A stretch of DNA of 64,000 bases from Amycolatopsis sp. QT-25 (GCF_029369745.1 NZ_CP120210.1:4588001-4652000), one strand, 5' to 3'; positions 32,079 to 41,611 are shown, counted from the first letter of the stretch. Numbers and translations are program-made. The notes: generated from the letters alone by a model not told the origin.

Positions 32079-35045
32079 CTAGGCCGGAGTCACCCTGGAG
32101 CGGATCTTCGCCAAGGCTTCACGAGCCCGATCCCGCTGGCGTCCACTCCTGTCCACGGCGGAAAGGCCCTGGAGCGCACGCAGCTCCCACACCGGGAATC
32201 CCAGCTCCCGGAACAACCCCGCCGCGGTGCGAAGCCCTTCGGCGGCTTCGGCCACGACGCCTTCGTCAGTCCGCAGACGCCCGAAGCTCAGTAAGGCATA
32301 TCCGCCGCCGCGCCGATCGCCGAGCTCGCGGAACGTACTCATCGCGAGTCCCAGATGGTCTGCGGCCCGGCCGTGCTCACCCGCCAGCCGCAGGGATTCG
32401 CCGAAGCTTCGATGCGTGTAGGCGGCGGCGTGCCGGTGCCCGACGTCCTCGAACAGCTCCAGTGACCGCGAAAGACATCGTTCGCTCTCCCCCGCGTCAC
32501 CGGCTTTCGCGTGGAGATCCCCGAAACTGCGGAGGACGTGCGCCTCCCAGTGGCGTTCGCGCGAGCTACGGGTGCCGATGAGGGCACTCGTCAACAACTC
32601 GCCGGCCTCGTCCACGCGGCCGGTCCGTCGCAGGACGTCGGCGTACCGTTTGGCGGACCGGTCGTGTTGCCGCCCGTCCTCGCAATGGAGCGACAGCAGC
32701 AGGCTCGCTTCGAAGCATTCCTTCGCCCGGCGGAAGTCGCCGAGGTCGTCCCACAACGAGCCGAACTGGGCCGAGGCCATCGCCTGCCCGGCGAGATCGC
32801 CGCAGTCCCGCAACAGCTCCATCGCCTCCCGCAGCGCGTGGACCGCCGAACCGGCCCGGCCGGAGTCCGCGTCGACGTCGGCGAGCGCGACGAGTGCGGC
32901 ACCGGTACCCCGTTGCTCACCCGCGGCGCGGAATCTGGCTTCGGCCAGCGAGAAACAGGTCCTTGCCCGGGCCAGGTCCCCCGCGTCGGCGTGGGCATGT
33001 CCCAGCTTCAGGAGTTTCCGTGCCTCCGCGGGAAGATCGAGGCGATCGCGCACGATGCCGAAGCCGACCCAGGCCGGGGAACCGCCGTTCCGCGGTCCGA
33101 CGAGATCGCTGTAGGCGTCGGCGAGCCGCGTGGTCAGCTCGGTCCAGCCGTACTTCTTCGCGGTCCGGACGGCGAGCGCCAGGTTCGCGCTTTCGGTGAC
33201 CCGCCAACTGATCGGGCCGGCCGCGACGCGATCCGAAACCGCCGCCGGGGCATCGTCTCGCCGAGGCGGCGGATACGCGGCACCGAGCGCGGCGGCAGCG
33301 TGTTCGGCCAACGCCGCCATGACCGTCAGCGCGCGCTCGAGGGCCGCCGGATCGGGCGGCTCGCGGAGGGTGAGCCGCTCGAGATCCGGCAGCCGGTACC
33401 GAAGGAAGCCGGACCGGTCCGGCTCGGCGTGGAGCAGGTGGTCGTCCACCAGTTCGTCGAGCAGCTCGGCCGCTTCGCGGGCCGAACAGCCCAGCATGGC
33501 CGCCGCGAACCAGTCCGCGATCTCGGTGGCACCGGGGAAACCGAGCAGCCGCAAGGAATCGCGCTGTCGTGGCGAAAGCTCGGCCAGGGCTTCGGCGAGC
33601 ACCGGGCGGACGGCCAGGTCACCGGCGGAGAGTTCGTCGAGGCGCAGGTGCTCGTTCTCCAGGCGGGTCGCGAACTCGGCGACGCTCAGCCTCGGCCGCA
33701 GCAGCAGCTTCGTTCCCGCCGCCCGCACCGCCAGCGCGAGGCCGTCACAGCAGGCCACCACCCGGCGGACGGCGTCGGGTTCGGCGGACAACCGGGTCTC
33801 TCCGGCGATCGCGCCGAGCAGTGTCCGCGCTTCCGCGTAGGACAGCGCGCCGACCTCGACCGGTCTGGCGCCGACGAGCCCGGCCAGCCTTCGCCGCGTC
33901 GTGACGATCGTCGCGCAGCCGGGACCGCTCGGCAGCAGCGGCCGTGCCTCCGCCTCGGACCGGCAGTTCTCGAGGATCACCAGCAGCCGCCGGCCCGCGG
34001 TGTGGCTCCGCCACGACGACATCAGTCCGGCCCGGTCGGCGGGGAGTTCCGTTTCCGCGAGGCCGAGCGCGCGCAGGAGCCCGGTGAGCACGTCACCGGG
34101 CTCGCGCAGGTCGGCGACCAGCTGACCATCGGGGAACCGCTTGCGTACCCGCCACGCGGCTTGGACGGCCAGCGCGCTCTTCCCCGCTCCCGCCCGCCCA
34201 TGCAGCACGACCGGCGCGGGACTTCGCAGCGCACGGACCACGTCCGCCAATTCCGTTGCTCTTCCGGTGAAATCCGGCGTCGCGGGCGGTAGCCGGCACG
34301 GCGCCCCGCCCGCCGACCACCCGGTTCCGGCGATCCGCCGGTGGACCGCGAGCAGCTCCTCCCCCGGTGAAACACCGGCGTGCTCCCACAGCGTGTGACG
34401 GCACCGGTCGAGGACGGCCAGCGCCGCGTCCCGCCGCCCGAGCCCGTGCAACGCCTCGGCCAGCCACCCGGCGAGGCGTTCGTCGGCGGGCCGGACGGCC
34501 AGCTCGGGTCCCAGCCGGTCGGCGACGGCCTTGTGATCACCGGCCGCCAGCTCCAGCTCGACGAGTTTGCCCAGCACCGAGCTCCGCTGTTCCTCCAGCC
34601 ACATCCGGTGCGCCTCCACCAGCGGGCCCGCCGGAACGTCGGCGAACGCCCGGCCACGCCACCACCCGAGTGCCCGTTCGAGCAGCACTTTGCGCTCGTC
34701 GCCGGTCGCCCTCGCGGCCGCGGCCGTCAACTCGGAGAAATCGGTGACGTCCAGCTCGCCTTCCGACACCGTCAGCCGGTAACCGCCCCGGCCGGACCGC
34801 AGCCGCTGCCGGACGTCGTCCGCCGGCACACCGGGCGACAACGCCTTGCGCAGTTTGGAAACCGCCATCTGCACGACCGCGGCGGCACTCGAGGGCGGTC
34901 CCTGCGGCCAGAGTTCGTCCACCAGGGTGTCCCGGTGGACGAACTCGTTCGGCCGGGTCAGGAGCACGGCGAGCACCCGACGGGGCTGAGCCGCCGACGG
35001 CAGCGGAACCGAGGCCGCGAGCGGGCCGAGCACCTGGAACTTCAC
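32079..35045 (-). CDS. AfsR-type SARP regulator with NB-ARC and TPR domains
   Basis: 988 residues. Residues 1-95 form the OmpR-like winged helix of SARP regulators (L-G-P-L-A, P-R-R-V-L-A-V-L-L, L-W-P), and 100-245 the bacterial transcriptional activation (BTA) domain. Walker A G-R-A-G-A-G-K-S at 283-290 opens an NB-ARC-like STAND ATPase, and from about 640 the protein is tetratricopeptide repeats. Proteins of this layout activate secondary-metabolite or stress genes by binding direct heptamer repeats. The candidate repeats just upstream of its own start suggest autoregulation. No biosynthetic cluster is evident nearby. Confidence 0.88.
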   Translation of the reverse strand: MKFQVLGPLAASVPLPSAAQPRRVLAVLLTRPNEFVHRDTLVDELWPQGPPSSAAAVVQMAVSKLRKALSPGVPADDVRQRLRSGRGGYRLTVSEGELDVTDFSELTAAAARATGDERKVLLERALGWWRGRAFADVPAGPLVEAHRMWLEEQRSSVLGKLVELELAAGDHKAVADRLGPELAVRPADERLAGWLAEALHGLGRRDAALAVLDRCRHTLWEHAGVSPGEELLAVHRRIAGTGWSAGGAPCRLPPATPDFTGRATELADVVRALRSPAPVVLHGRAGAGKSALAVQAAWRVRKRFPDGQLVADLREPGDVLTGLLRALGLAETELPADRAGLMSSWRSHTAGRRLLVILENCRSEAEARPLLPSGPGCATIVTTRRRLAGLVGARPVEVGALSYAEARTLLGAIAGETRLSAEPDAVRRVVACCDGLALAVRAAGTKLLLRPRLSVAEFATRLENEHLRLDELSAGDLAVRPVLAEALAELSPRQRDSLRLLGFPGATEIADWFAAAMLGCSAREAAELLDELVDDHLLHAEPDRSGFLRYRLPDLERLTLREPPDPAALERALTVMAALAEHAAAALGAAYPPPRRDDAPAAVSDRVAAGPISWRVTESANLALAVRTAKKYGWTELTTRLADAYSDLVGPRNGGSPAWVGFGIVRDRLDLPAEARKLLKLGHAHADAGDLARARTCFSLAEARFRAAGEQRGTGAALVALADVDADSGRAGSAVHALREAMELLRDCGDLAGQAMASAQFGSLWDDLGDFRRAKECFEASLLLSLHCEDGRQHDRSAKRYADVLRRTGRVDEAGELLTSALIGTRSSRERHWEAHVLRSFGDLHAKAGDAGESERCLSRSLELFEDVGHRHAAAYTHRSFGESLRLAGEHGRAADHLGLAMSTFRELGDRRGGGYALLSFGRLRTDEGVVAEAAEGLRTAAGLFRELGFPVWELRALQGLSAVDRSGRQRDRAREALAKIRSRVTPA

Positions 35046-35070
35046 AAATCACCTATCACCTGTACGGATG

Positions 35071-35100
35071 ACCCGAATGTAACCCGGTGCTGTACCCGAA
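35071..35100 (-). promoter_or_regulatory. SARP-type heptamer repeats upstream of the AfsR-like gene
   Basis: On the minus strand TTCGGGT (35100-35094), ACCGGGT (35088-35082) and TTCGGGT (35077-35071) repeat with 12- and 11-bp spacing, the pattern SARP proteins bind. The block ends 26 bases before the start codon. It is bracketed by AAATCACC (35046-35053) and GGTGATTT (35103-35110). Confidence 0.5.
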
Positions 35101-35131
35101 TCGGTGATTTCTCACCCGGATGGCCGCCCCC

Positions 35132-35842
35132 TCACCTTCCCGTGTGCGCGAGCAGCCGGTCCCGCAAGGCGGGTTCCTCCGCGAGTGCTTCGTTCACCGT
35201 GTGTTCCAGCAGGGGCTTGAGGTCACCGTAGGGCCGCTTGGACCAGTCCAGCGGGCCCTGCGGCGGCTCCGGGTCGTACTCGATGACGAACTGGATCGTC
35301 CGCGCCGTCTCGGCCCCGGCGAGCCGCTCGACCAGGTGCAGCGCGAGGTCGATCCCCGCCGACACCCCGGCGGCGGTGATCACGTTCCCGTCCTCGACCC
35401 AGCGTCCGGCGACCGGTTCCGCCCCGAACGCGCCCAGCAGTTCGCGGAACATCCAGTGCGTCGCGGCGCGACGGCCCTCCAGCAGACCGGCCTGCCCCAG
35501 CAGCAGCGATCCCGTGCACACCGAGGTCACGAGTTCCGCGTTCGCCCCGGCTTCCCGCAGATACCCGATCAGCTTCTCGTCGGCGAGTGCCTTCAGCGTC
35601 GGGGCGGCGCCACCGGGCACGAGCAACGCGTACGGCGAGGGGACCTCGTCGTAGGTGTGGGTCGCCACCAGCTTCAGCGGGTTGTCGGTGGTGACCGGGT
35701 CCTTCGTCTCGCCGACCACGACCGTCCGGTACTCCTGCGCGGTGCTCGCCATCCCGTCCAGCACGGTCAGCGGCCCGACCAGGTCGAGCGGGGTCATCCC
35801 CGGGTACGCCACGAACGCGATCGTCTTCTCGTCGTCTGTCAT
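35132..35842 (-). CDS. DJ-1/PfpI-family protein
   Basis: 236 residues with the DJ-1/PfpI fold: I-A-F-V-A-Y-P-G-M-T-P-L-D-L near the N-terminus, the nucleophile elbow S-V-C-T-G-S (Cys109), then R-A-A-T-H-W. The pattern resembles isonitrile-hydratase-like members, but the substrate is not readable. The neighbouring divergent gene encodes a GlxA-type regulator that also has a DJ-1-like domain with S-V-C-T-G, which suggests a sensor-enzyme pair. Confidence 0.85.
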   Translation of the reverse strand: MTDDEKTIAFVAYPGMTPLDLVGPLTVLDGMASTAQEYRTVVVGETKDPVTTDNPLKLVATHTYDEVPSPYALLVPGGAAPTLKALADEKLIGYLREAGANAELVTSVCTGSLLLGQAGLLEGRRAATHWMFRELLGAFGAEPVAGRWVEDGNVITAAGVSAGIDLALHLVERLAGAETARTIQFVIEYDPEPPQGPLDWSKRPYGDLKPLLEHTVNEALAEEPALRDRLLAHTGR

Positions 35843-35940
35843 GGGACCAAGGTGTCGCAGGCGCGGGGCCGCGGCGGGCCGGATGTCCGGATTCCTGCGA
35901 ACAACGTCCGACGGCCGGACACTCCTGCTAGCGTTCGCTC

Positions 35941-36918
35941 ATGCCGAGTTCACCCAGACGAGTGCTGATCGTCGGCTACAGCAACGCAGAGTTGCTCGAC
36001 ATCGCCGGTCCCTCCGACGTCCTGGACGCCGCGACCAAACTCGGCGGCAAGCCGGGGTACGAAATCATGCTCGCCGGCGTCGACGGCCGGGGCATCCGCT
36101 GCGAGTCCGGGCTCACGCTGCAGGCACAGCACCGGCTCGACCAGGTGACCGGCGAACTGGACACGCTGATCGTCGCGGGCGGCACCGGGCACGAGGCGGC
36201 CGCCGCCGACGCGCGGGTCGTGACCCACGTCCGCAGGCTCGCGCAGCAGAGCCGTCGGGTCGCGTCGGTGTGCACCGGCGCCACCGTGCTCGCCGCGTGC
36301 GGGCTGCTCAACGGCCGCCGCGCCACCACCCACTGGCGGTTCGCCAACCGGCTCGCGACGAACTATCCGCAGGTGAACGTGGATCCGGTGCCGCTGTACG
36401 TGCGCGACGGCAACGTCTACACGGCGGCGGGCGTCACCAGCGGGATCGACCTGACCCTCGCGTTCGTCGAGGAGGACCACGGCCCCAGCCTCGCCAGGGA
36501 GGTCGCCCGCATGCTGGTGACCTATCTGCAGCGGCCGGGCAATCAGGCGCAGGTGAGCATGTTCCTGTCCGGCCCGCCGCCCGAGAACCGGCTGGTCCGT
36601 GACATCACCGCGTACGTCGCCGAGCATCTCGCGGGCGATCTGGGCACCACCGTCCTCGCCGAACGGGCCGGGATCAGCACCCGGCAGCTGACCAGGTTGT
36701 TCGACGCCCACCTCAGCACCACGCCCAGCAGGTACGTACGCGCGGCGAGGACCGAAAGCGCGGCGAAATTGTTGTGCGGCACCGAACTTCCGCTGACGTC
36801 GATCGCGAGGCGATGCGGGTTCGGCTCGACCGAGACGCTCCGCCAGGCCTTCCTCGATCACTTCGACACCCCGCCGTCGGCCTACCGCCGTGTCCATCTT
36901 CGGCAGGCGTTCGGCTAG
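35941..36918 (+). CDS. GlxA-type AraC regulator with DJ-1-like domain
   Basis: 325 residues. The N-terminal 190 form a DJ-1/PfpI-like domain (V-L-I-V-G-Y-S-N-A-E-L-L-D-I-A-G-P, S-V-C-T-G-A with Cys111). Residues 215-320 are an AraC double helix-turn-helix (L-A-E-R-A-G-I-S-T-R-Q-L-T-R-L-F, C-G-F-G-S-T-E-T-L-R-Q-A-F). It is transcribed away from the DJ-1 enzyme gene across a 98-base gap and is the natural candidate regulator of it. Ligand unknown. Confidence 0.9.
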   Translation: MPSSPRRVLIVGYSNAELLDIAGPSDVLDAATKLGGKPGYEIMLAGVDGRGIRCESGLTLQAQHRLDQVTGELDTLIVAGGTGHEAAAADARVVTHVRRLAQQSRRVASVCTGATVLAACGLLNGRRATTHWRFANRLATNYPQVNVDPVPLYVRDGNVYTAAGVTSGIDLTLAFVEEDHGPSLAREVARMLVTYLQRPGNQAQVSMFLSGPPPENRLVRDITAYVAEHLAGDLGTTVLAERAGISTRQLTRLFDAHLSTTPSRYVRAARTESAAKLLCGTELPLTSIARRCGFGSTETLRQAFLDHFDTPPSAYRRVHLRQAFG

Positions 36919-36959
36919 GCCGTGTGCGGCACGCGGCGCGCACTGTGGAGGATGTGCGG

Positions 36960-38369
36960 GTGAACCGCCGCGACCTCTCCGACGACGACACGGGCCCGAT
37001 TCGCCGGGTTACGGACACCCCGTCCGATCGTTCGCCCGGAACGCCCCGTTCGCCGCGCCGCACGCCGCCGCCGCCCGAGGGCACGCGGCGTCCCCGCCCC
37101 CCGGCCCAGCGGCCCCGGCCGGCCGAATCGGGCAGACGTCGCGCCCCCGAACCGAAGCCCGAGCCGGTCGGCCACGGGCACTCGCACGGCCACGGACCGG
37201 CGGCGCCCGCCTCTCGCCAGGTCCGGCTGCTGCTGATGTGGCTGCTGATCCCGCTCGCCGTCGCGACCGTCGTCGGCATGATCCTGCTCTACCCGTGGGG
37301 CAAGGAGCCGGCGAAAAGCGCCTTCCCCCAGGGAGTTCCGGTGAACGCCACGATCACCGGAACGGTCACCGGTCCGTGTCTCGCCGAGGGACAGGTCCAG
37401 GTCGGCGAGCCGCCGCCGGACGCGAAACCGTGTCTCACCAGCGAACTGACGATGACCGATGGCCCCGGGGCCGGGAAGTCGCTGAAGCTGACCCTGCCGA
37501 TCGAGCCGAGCACCCCGCGGTTCGCCGCCGGTGACGAAGTGGTGTTGTCCTACAACGGCGGCGACGTCGCGGACCCCGCGTCGTTCCAGATCGTCGACTT
37601 CCAGCGGGGCATCCCGCTGCTGCTGCTCGCCGGGTTGTTCGCGCTCGCGGTGATCGTGCTGGGCCGCTGGCAGGGGCTCGCCGCGCTGGTCGCGCTCGGG
37701 CTGAGCTTCCTGGTGCTGGCGCTGTTCGTGCTGCCGTCCATCCTCGCCGGGGAAAGTCCGCTGCTGGTGGCGATCGCGGGCGCGGGCGCGATCATGTTCG
37801 CCGCGCTGTACCTGACGCACGGGCTGTCCGCGAGAACATCGGTGGCGGTGCTGGGCACCTTGGTGAGCCTGGTCCTGATCGGCGTCCTGTCGGCGATCTT
37901 CTCGGCCGCGGCCGCGCTGACCGGGCTGGACGACAGCACTTCGCAGCTGATCGGTTCGCTCGGGCACGGGATCGACGCGCGGGGGCTGCTGCTGGCGGGT
38001 GTCGTGATCGGCGCGCTCGGCGTGCTGGACGACGTCACGGTGACGCAGACGAGCGCGGTGTGGGAACTTCGGCGAGCGAACCCGTCGCTCGGCTGGCGCG
38101 AGCTCTACGGCGCGGGCCTGCGGATCGGTCGTGACCACGTCGGCTCGGCGGTCAACACCCTCGTGATGGCCTACGCCGGGGCGGCGCTGCCGGTATTGCT
38201 GTACACGTCGCTTTCCGGCGTCGGACTCGGCTCGGTCCTCGGCGCGGAGAACATCGCGCAGGAGATCGTGCGGACACTGGCCGGGAGCGTCGGGATCGTC
38301 GCGGCGGTCCCGGTGACCACCGTGCTGGCCGCCCTGATCGCCTCACGGGAGCCACAAGAGTCCCTGTAG
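36960..38369 (+). CDS. YibE/F-family multi-spanning membrane protein
   Basis: 469 residues from the GTG at 36960, 9 bases after GGAG; a GTG two codons earlier is poorly spaced. The first 85 residues are a disordered Pro/Arg-rich cytosolic region with a His-rich patch G-H-G-H-S-H-G-H-G. One membrane helix is followed by an extracytoplasmic beta-rich domain (110-205), then seven or so helices with G-V-L-D-D-V-T-V-T-Q, the YibE/F signature. The function is unknown; a transporter role is often supposed, and the His patch hints at metal handling. Confidence 0.8.
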   Translation: MNRRDLSDDDTGPIRRVTDTPSDRSPGTPRSPRRTPPPPEGTRRPRPPAQRPRPAESGRRRAPEPKPEPVGHGHSHGHGPAAPASRQVRLLLMWLLIPLAVATVVGMILLYPWGKEPAKSAFPQGVPVNATITGTVTGPCLAEGQVQVGEPPPDAKPCLTSELTMTDGPGAGKSLKLTLPIEPSTPRFAAGDEVVLSYNGGDVADPASFQIVDFQRGIPLLLLAGLFALAVIVLGRWQGLAALVALGLSFLVLALFVLPSILAGESPLLVAIAGAGAIMFAALYLTHGLSARTSVAVLGTLVSLVLIGVLSAIFSAAAALTGLDDSTSQLIGSLGHGIDARGLLLAGVVIGALGVLDDVTVTQTSAVWELRRANPSLGWRELYGAGLRIGRDHVGSAVNTLVMAYAGAALPVLLYTSLSGVGLGSVLGAENIAQEIVRTLAGSVGIVAAVPVTTVLAALIASREPQESL

Positions 38370-38435
38370 TCACCGCCGTCCCGAGGCCATGCGCCCCCAT
38401 GACTTCCGGACAAGCGACCCGACGAGACCCACCAC

Positions 38436-39092
38436 TCAGTCCAGCGTCGCCACGAACCGGCTCACCGCTTCCATCGCGAACCGCTGGATGTACTTCCCGC
38501 TGGGCGCCGCCGAGGCGAGCCGGTAGAGCGGCCGTTCCGCCGCCGCGTCCCCGCGCGCCTCCGACTTCAGCTGCGCCACCAGCAGTTCCGAGAACACCAG
38601 GCCGTTCGCCTCGGTGTTGTTCAGCAGCGCGTTCGCCAGCTTGCGCAGTTGCAGGATGCCCAGCTCCCGGCCGCCCGCGCCGGAGTACACGGCCATGTCG
38701 ACCTTCGCGACCTTGCGGCGTTTGCCCGCGTTCACCAGCAGGCTGACCGTCCGGGTGCCGCGCACGTCGCTGATCACCAGGTCGAGGCGCTCGGCCGCGG
38801 TGAGATCGATCCGCCGCACCCCCCAGGTCCGCACGATGAGCGTCCCGCCTTCGAGCCAGACTCGGCGGCGCAGGTTGTAGAACATGACGTAGAGCAGCGG
38901 TACCGCGATCACTCCGGCGACCACGAGCCCGGCGAGCTCACCCCCGATCAGTCCGGCGATCCCGCCGAACGCGGCCGCGAAGATCACGACACCGGCGATG
39001 CTGGAACAGCCGCGCCTGCGACGCAGTTCCGGGTCGTCGTGGAACAGCGGGAGACGTTCGGGGGTCTCCGGGATCCCGGTCGGCTCCGCCAT
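38436..39092 (-). CDS. Membrane protein of unknown function, 218 aa
   Basis: Start ATG at 39092, one base overlapping the upstream metallo-hydrolase stop (TGATG). The N-terminus is polar and ends in R-R-R-R-G-C; two hydrophobic segments (about 32-50 and 54-72) follow, then a cytosolic region whose strands (V-W-L-E-G-G-T-L-I-V-R-T-W-G, I-D-L-T-A-A-E-R-L-D-L) look like a PH-type barrel. I do not recognise a named family. Coupling to the hydrolase gene suggests shared expression only. Confidence 0.7.
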   Translation of the reverse strand: MAEPTGIPETPERLPLFHDDPELRRRRGCSSIAGVVIFAAAFGGIAGLIGGELAGLVVAGVIAVPLLYVMFYNLRRRVWLEGGTLIVRTWGVRRIDLTAAERLDLVISDVRGTRTVSLLVNAGKRRKVAKVDMAVYSGAGGRELGILQLRKLANALLNNTEANGLVFSELLVAQLKSEARGDAAAERPLYRLASAAPSGKYIQRFAMEAVSRFVATLD

Positions 39093-39700
39093 CACACGCC
39101 CCTCCCGGCGAGGAACGGGTTGCCCGCCCGCTCCTGCCCGATCGTGGTGGCCGGACCGTGCCCCGGCAGGACCACGGTGTCGTCGGGCAACGTCATCACC
39201 TTGGCGCCGAGTGACCGCACGAGTTCGTCGCCCTCGCCGGAGGACCGGCCGATCGAACCGGCGAACAGGCTGTCCCCGGTGAGCGCGATGCGGCCACCCT
39301 CGGCGGAAGTCAGCCCGAAGACCACCGAACCGGCGGTGTGCCCCGGGGTGCGGGACACCGTGATCTCCAGTCCGGCCAGCCTGAGCGGGCCATCGGCGAG
39401 TGGCACGATCCCGTCCTTCCGTTCCCCGGCGTCCCGACCGAGCAGTGGCCGGTCCGCCTCGTGCAGATGGAGAGGTATCCCGTGGAGCGCGCCGACCTCG
39501 GCCGCCGAAGCGACGTGATCCGGATGGCCGTGGGTGGCGAGCATCGCGACCGGCGTCAGGCCGTGCGCGGCGAGCGCGGCCTCGATCGGCTCGGCGACGT
39601 CCTCACCGGGATCGACGATCACGCACTCACCGCCGCCGCCAGGGGCGAGCAGGTAGCAGTTGGCTTCGAGGGGGCCTGCCGGAAAACCGACGACCAGCAC
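39092..39700 (-). CDS. Metallo-beta-lactamase fold hydrolase (glyoxalase II-like)
   Basis: 202 residues from a GTG with GAGGAGG upstream; the longer open frame upstream lacks a start signal. T-H-G-H-P-D-H (residues 56-62) supplies the two-metal site, with later ligands in P-G-H-T-A-G-S-V, a T-G-D-S-L-F-A-G turn and the C-terminal L-P-G-H-G. It is a short glyoxalase-II-like member, as often found next to relA and cyclophilin genes in actinobacteria. The substrate is probably a glutathione- or mycothiol-type thioester, by family only. Confidence 0.85.
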   Translation of the reverse strand: MLVVGFPAGPLEANCYLLAPGGGGECVIVDPGEDVAEPIEAALAAHGLTPVAMLATHGHPDHVASAAEVGALHGIPLHLHEADRPLLGRDAGERKDGIVPLADGPLRLAGLEITVSRTPGHTAGSVVFGLTSAEGGRIALTGDSLFAGSIGRSSGEGDELVRSLGAKVMTLPDDTVVLPGHGPATTIGQERAGNPFLAGRGV

Positions 39701-39857
39701 GAAACGCCTCCTCAGAACTTCCGTCGAACGGGTGACAGGATGGTCCTGATCACGATCAAGTAAGCCTAGCGGCCCCTGTACGGGGGTCTCACAGCCTGTG
39801 CCCATAGACTTCCCCCACCTCAGACGTGTGAACATCGAGTGGAAACCGGGAGGGCGG

Positions 39858-40715
39858 GTGCCGACCAACCAGCAGCGCCGCGAAGCCGCGAAGCGCAAGC
39901 TCGAGCGACAGATCGTGCGACGGGCCGAAAAGGCCAAGCGGCGCAGGATCGTCGGCTCGGTGGCGGTCGTCGGTGTCGTCGCCATCGTGGCGGGCGCGGT
40001 GTGGTGGATCGTCAGCAGTAACAGTGGTGACGATGCCGCCTCCGACGCTTCCCCGAGCTCGGCTCCTCCGACCCCCGAGGTCACCATCCCCACGGAGCGC
40101 GCTCCGCTGCCGAAGCGGCCGACGCCGCTGGCGAACCCGGTGGCCTGCGATTACAAGGACGACTCCGCCAAGCCGGCTTCGAAGAAGGTGAACAAGCCGG
40201 AAGGCAAGGACGTCTCTTCGAACGGCACGGTGAACGTCGTGCTGAAGAGCACCGCGGGCGACATCCCGCTGACGCTGGACCGGGCACTCGCCCCGTGCGC
40301 CGTGCAGAGCTTCATCAGCCTTTCGCAGCAGGGCTACTTCACCGACTCCAAGTGCCACCGGCTCGGCACCTCCGGCCTGCAGATGCTGCAGTGCGGCGAC
40401 CCCGAGGCCAGCGGCATGGGCGGCCCGGGCTACACCATGCCGGACGAGGCGTTCAAGGAGATCAAGTACGGCCGCGGCATCCTCGCGATGGCGAAGACGC
40501 AGCAGCCGAACTCCGGTGGAAGCCAGTTCTTCATGGTCTACGGCGAGGCCGAACTGCCCGCCGAGTACTCGGTCTTCGGCAGCATCTCCGACGAAGGCCT
40601 GAAGGTGCTCGACAAGGTCGCCAAGGCGGGCGCGAACACGCAGGCCGGCAACGGCGACGGCACCGGCCCGCCCAACACCGAGGTCAAGTTCACCGGCGTC
40701 ACGGTCAACGCCTGA
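39858..40715 (+). CDS. Membrane-anchored cyclophilin-type peptidyl-prolyl isomerase
   Basis: 285 residues from a GTG with GGGAGG upstream. It starts P-T-N-Q-Q-R-R-E-A-A-K-R-K-L-E-R-Q, a very basic cytosolic segment, then one membrane helix (about 32-53), a Ser/Pro linker and the cyclophilin domain (about 115-285). Isomerase motifs are G-D-I-P-L-T-L, G-Y-F, G-G-S-Q-F-F-M and S-V-F-G. It should catalyse prolyl isomerisation outside the membrane. Divergent from the metallo-hydrolase gene and closed by a strong hairpin. Confidence 0.88.
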   Translation: MPTNQQRREAAKRKLERQIVRRAEKAKRRRIVGSVAVVGVVAIVAGAVWWIVSSNSGDDAASDASPSSAPPTPEVTIPTERAPLPKRPTPLANPVACDYKDDSAKPASKKVNKPEGKDVSSNGTVNVVLKSTAGDIPLTLDRALAPCAVQSFISLSQQGYFTDSKCHRLGTSGLQMLQCGDPEASGMGGPGYTMPDEAFKEIKYGRGILAMAKTQQPNSGGSQFFMVYGEAELPAEYSVFGSISDEGLKVLDKVAKAGANTQAGNGDGTGPPNTEVKFTGVTVNA

Positions 40716-40735
40716 CGTGAAACCGGAGCTCACGG

Positions 40736-40769
40736 CGCGCCCGCCCGGTCGGAAGACCGGGCGGGCGCG
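40736..40769 (+). terminator. Strong terminator after the cyclophilin gene
   Basis: A perfect 15-bp GC stem (40736-40750 with 40755-40769) closed by a GGAA tetraloop, 20 bases after the stop. Confidence 0.8.
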
Positions 40770-40831
40770 TTGGGCCATGGCCATTTCACCGCGATACCGT
40801 GAATTCTCGTACTCCTCGATGAAAGCGGACC

Positions 40832-41611
40832 TCAGCGGTAGGTGAACTTCGGCGGCCGCCGCGCCAGGAACGCGGCCACGCCCTCGGCGTAGTCCTCGCC
40901 GTGCAAGGCACCGAGCCGGATCTCGTCCACTTCGGCGTCCGATTCCTCTTGTCCCGCAACGATCTTCTCGATGATCCGGTTCATCCCGCGCACCGACGCC
41001 TGCGAGCGCGAAGCCAGCGTTTCGACGAACTTCGCCGTCGAGGCCGCCAGTTCACCGACGGGGAACACGTCGTTGAGCAACCCGATTTCCCGTGCCCTCC
41101 GCGCGTCGACGAGTTCGCCCGAGAGCAGGAAGTACTTCGCGTGCGCGGGGCCGACCAAGGAGACCAGCTGCCGTGTCGAAGCGAAGTGGTAGACGATCCC
41201 GAGCTTCGCCGGCGTGATGCCGAAGCGTGCCCCCTCGGCGGCGAACCGGAAGTCACAGGCGACCGAGATCTGACAACCGCCGCCGATGCAGTTCCCCTTG
41301 ATCATCGCCACCGTCGGCTTCCGTGACGCGGTCAGCGCCGCCACGGCACCATCGACGGCCTTGTCGTAGGTCTCGGCCGCCTCGGCGGTGGACCGCAGGT
41401 CCCGGAATTCGCTGATGTCCGCGCCCGCCGAGAAATGCGCGCCCGCGCCGGTCAGCACGAGGACCTTGATCGCCGGATCCGCGTCCACCCGCGCCACCAC
41501 GTCCGGGATCGCCGACCACATCCCGTAGGTGATCGCGTTCATCTTTTCCGGCCTGGTGAACGTCAGCCGCGCGACCTCGCCGTCGCGGGTGACCTCGAAC
41601 CCGTCAGTCAT
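40832..41611 (-). CDS. Enoyl-CoA hydratase/isomerase family protein
   Basis: 259 residues with the crotonase fold. The two oxyanion-hole regions are H-F-S-A-G-A-D-I-S and N-C-I-G-G-G-C-Q-I; the second is followed by the substrate-shaping segment D-F-R-F-A-A-E-G-A-R-F-G. The usual hydratase Glu in the I-P-E position is replaced by an A-K-L-G-I context (F-G-I-T-P-A-K-L-G-I), so the reaction may be an isomerase or other crotonase chemistry. It lies 30 bases downstream of relA on the same strand. Confidence 0.8.
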   Translation of the reverse strand: MTDGFEVTRDGEVARLTFTRPEKMNAITYGMWSAIPDVVARVDADPAIKVLVLTGAGAHFSAGADISEFRDLRSTAEAAETYDKAVDGAVAALTASRKPTVAMIKGNCIGGGCQISVACDFRFAAEGARFGITPAKLGIVYHFASTRQLVSLVGPAHAKYFLLSGELVDARRAREIGLLNDVFPVGELAASTAKFVETLASRSQASVRGMNRIIEKIVAGQEESDAEVDEIRLGALHGEDYAEGVAAFLARRPPKFTYR

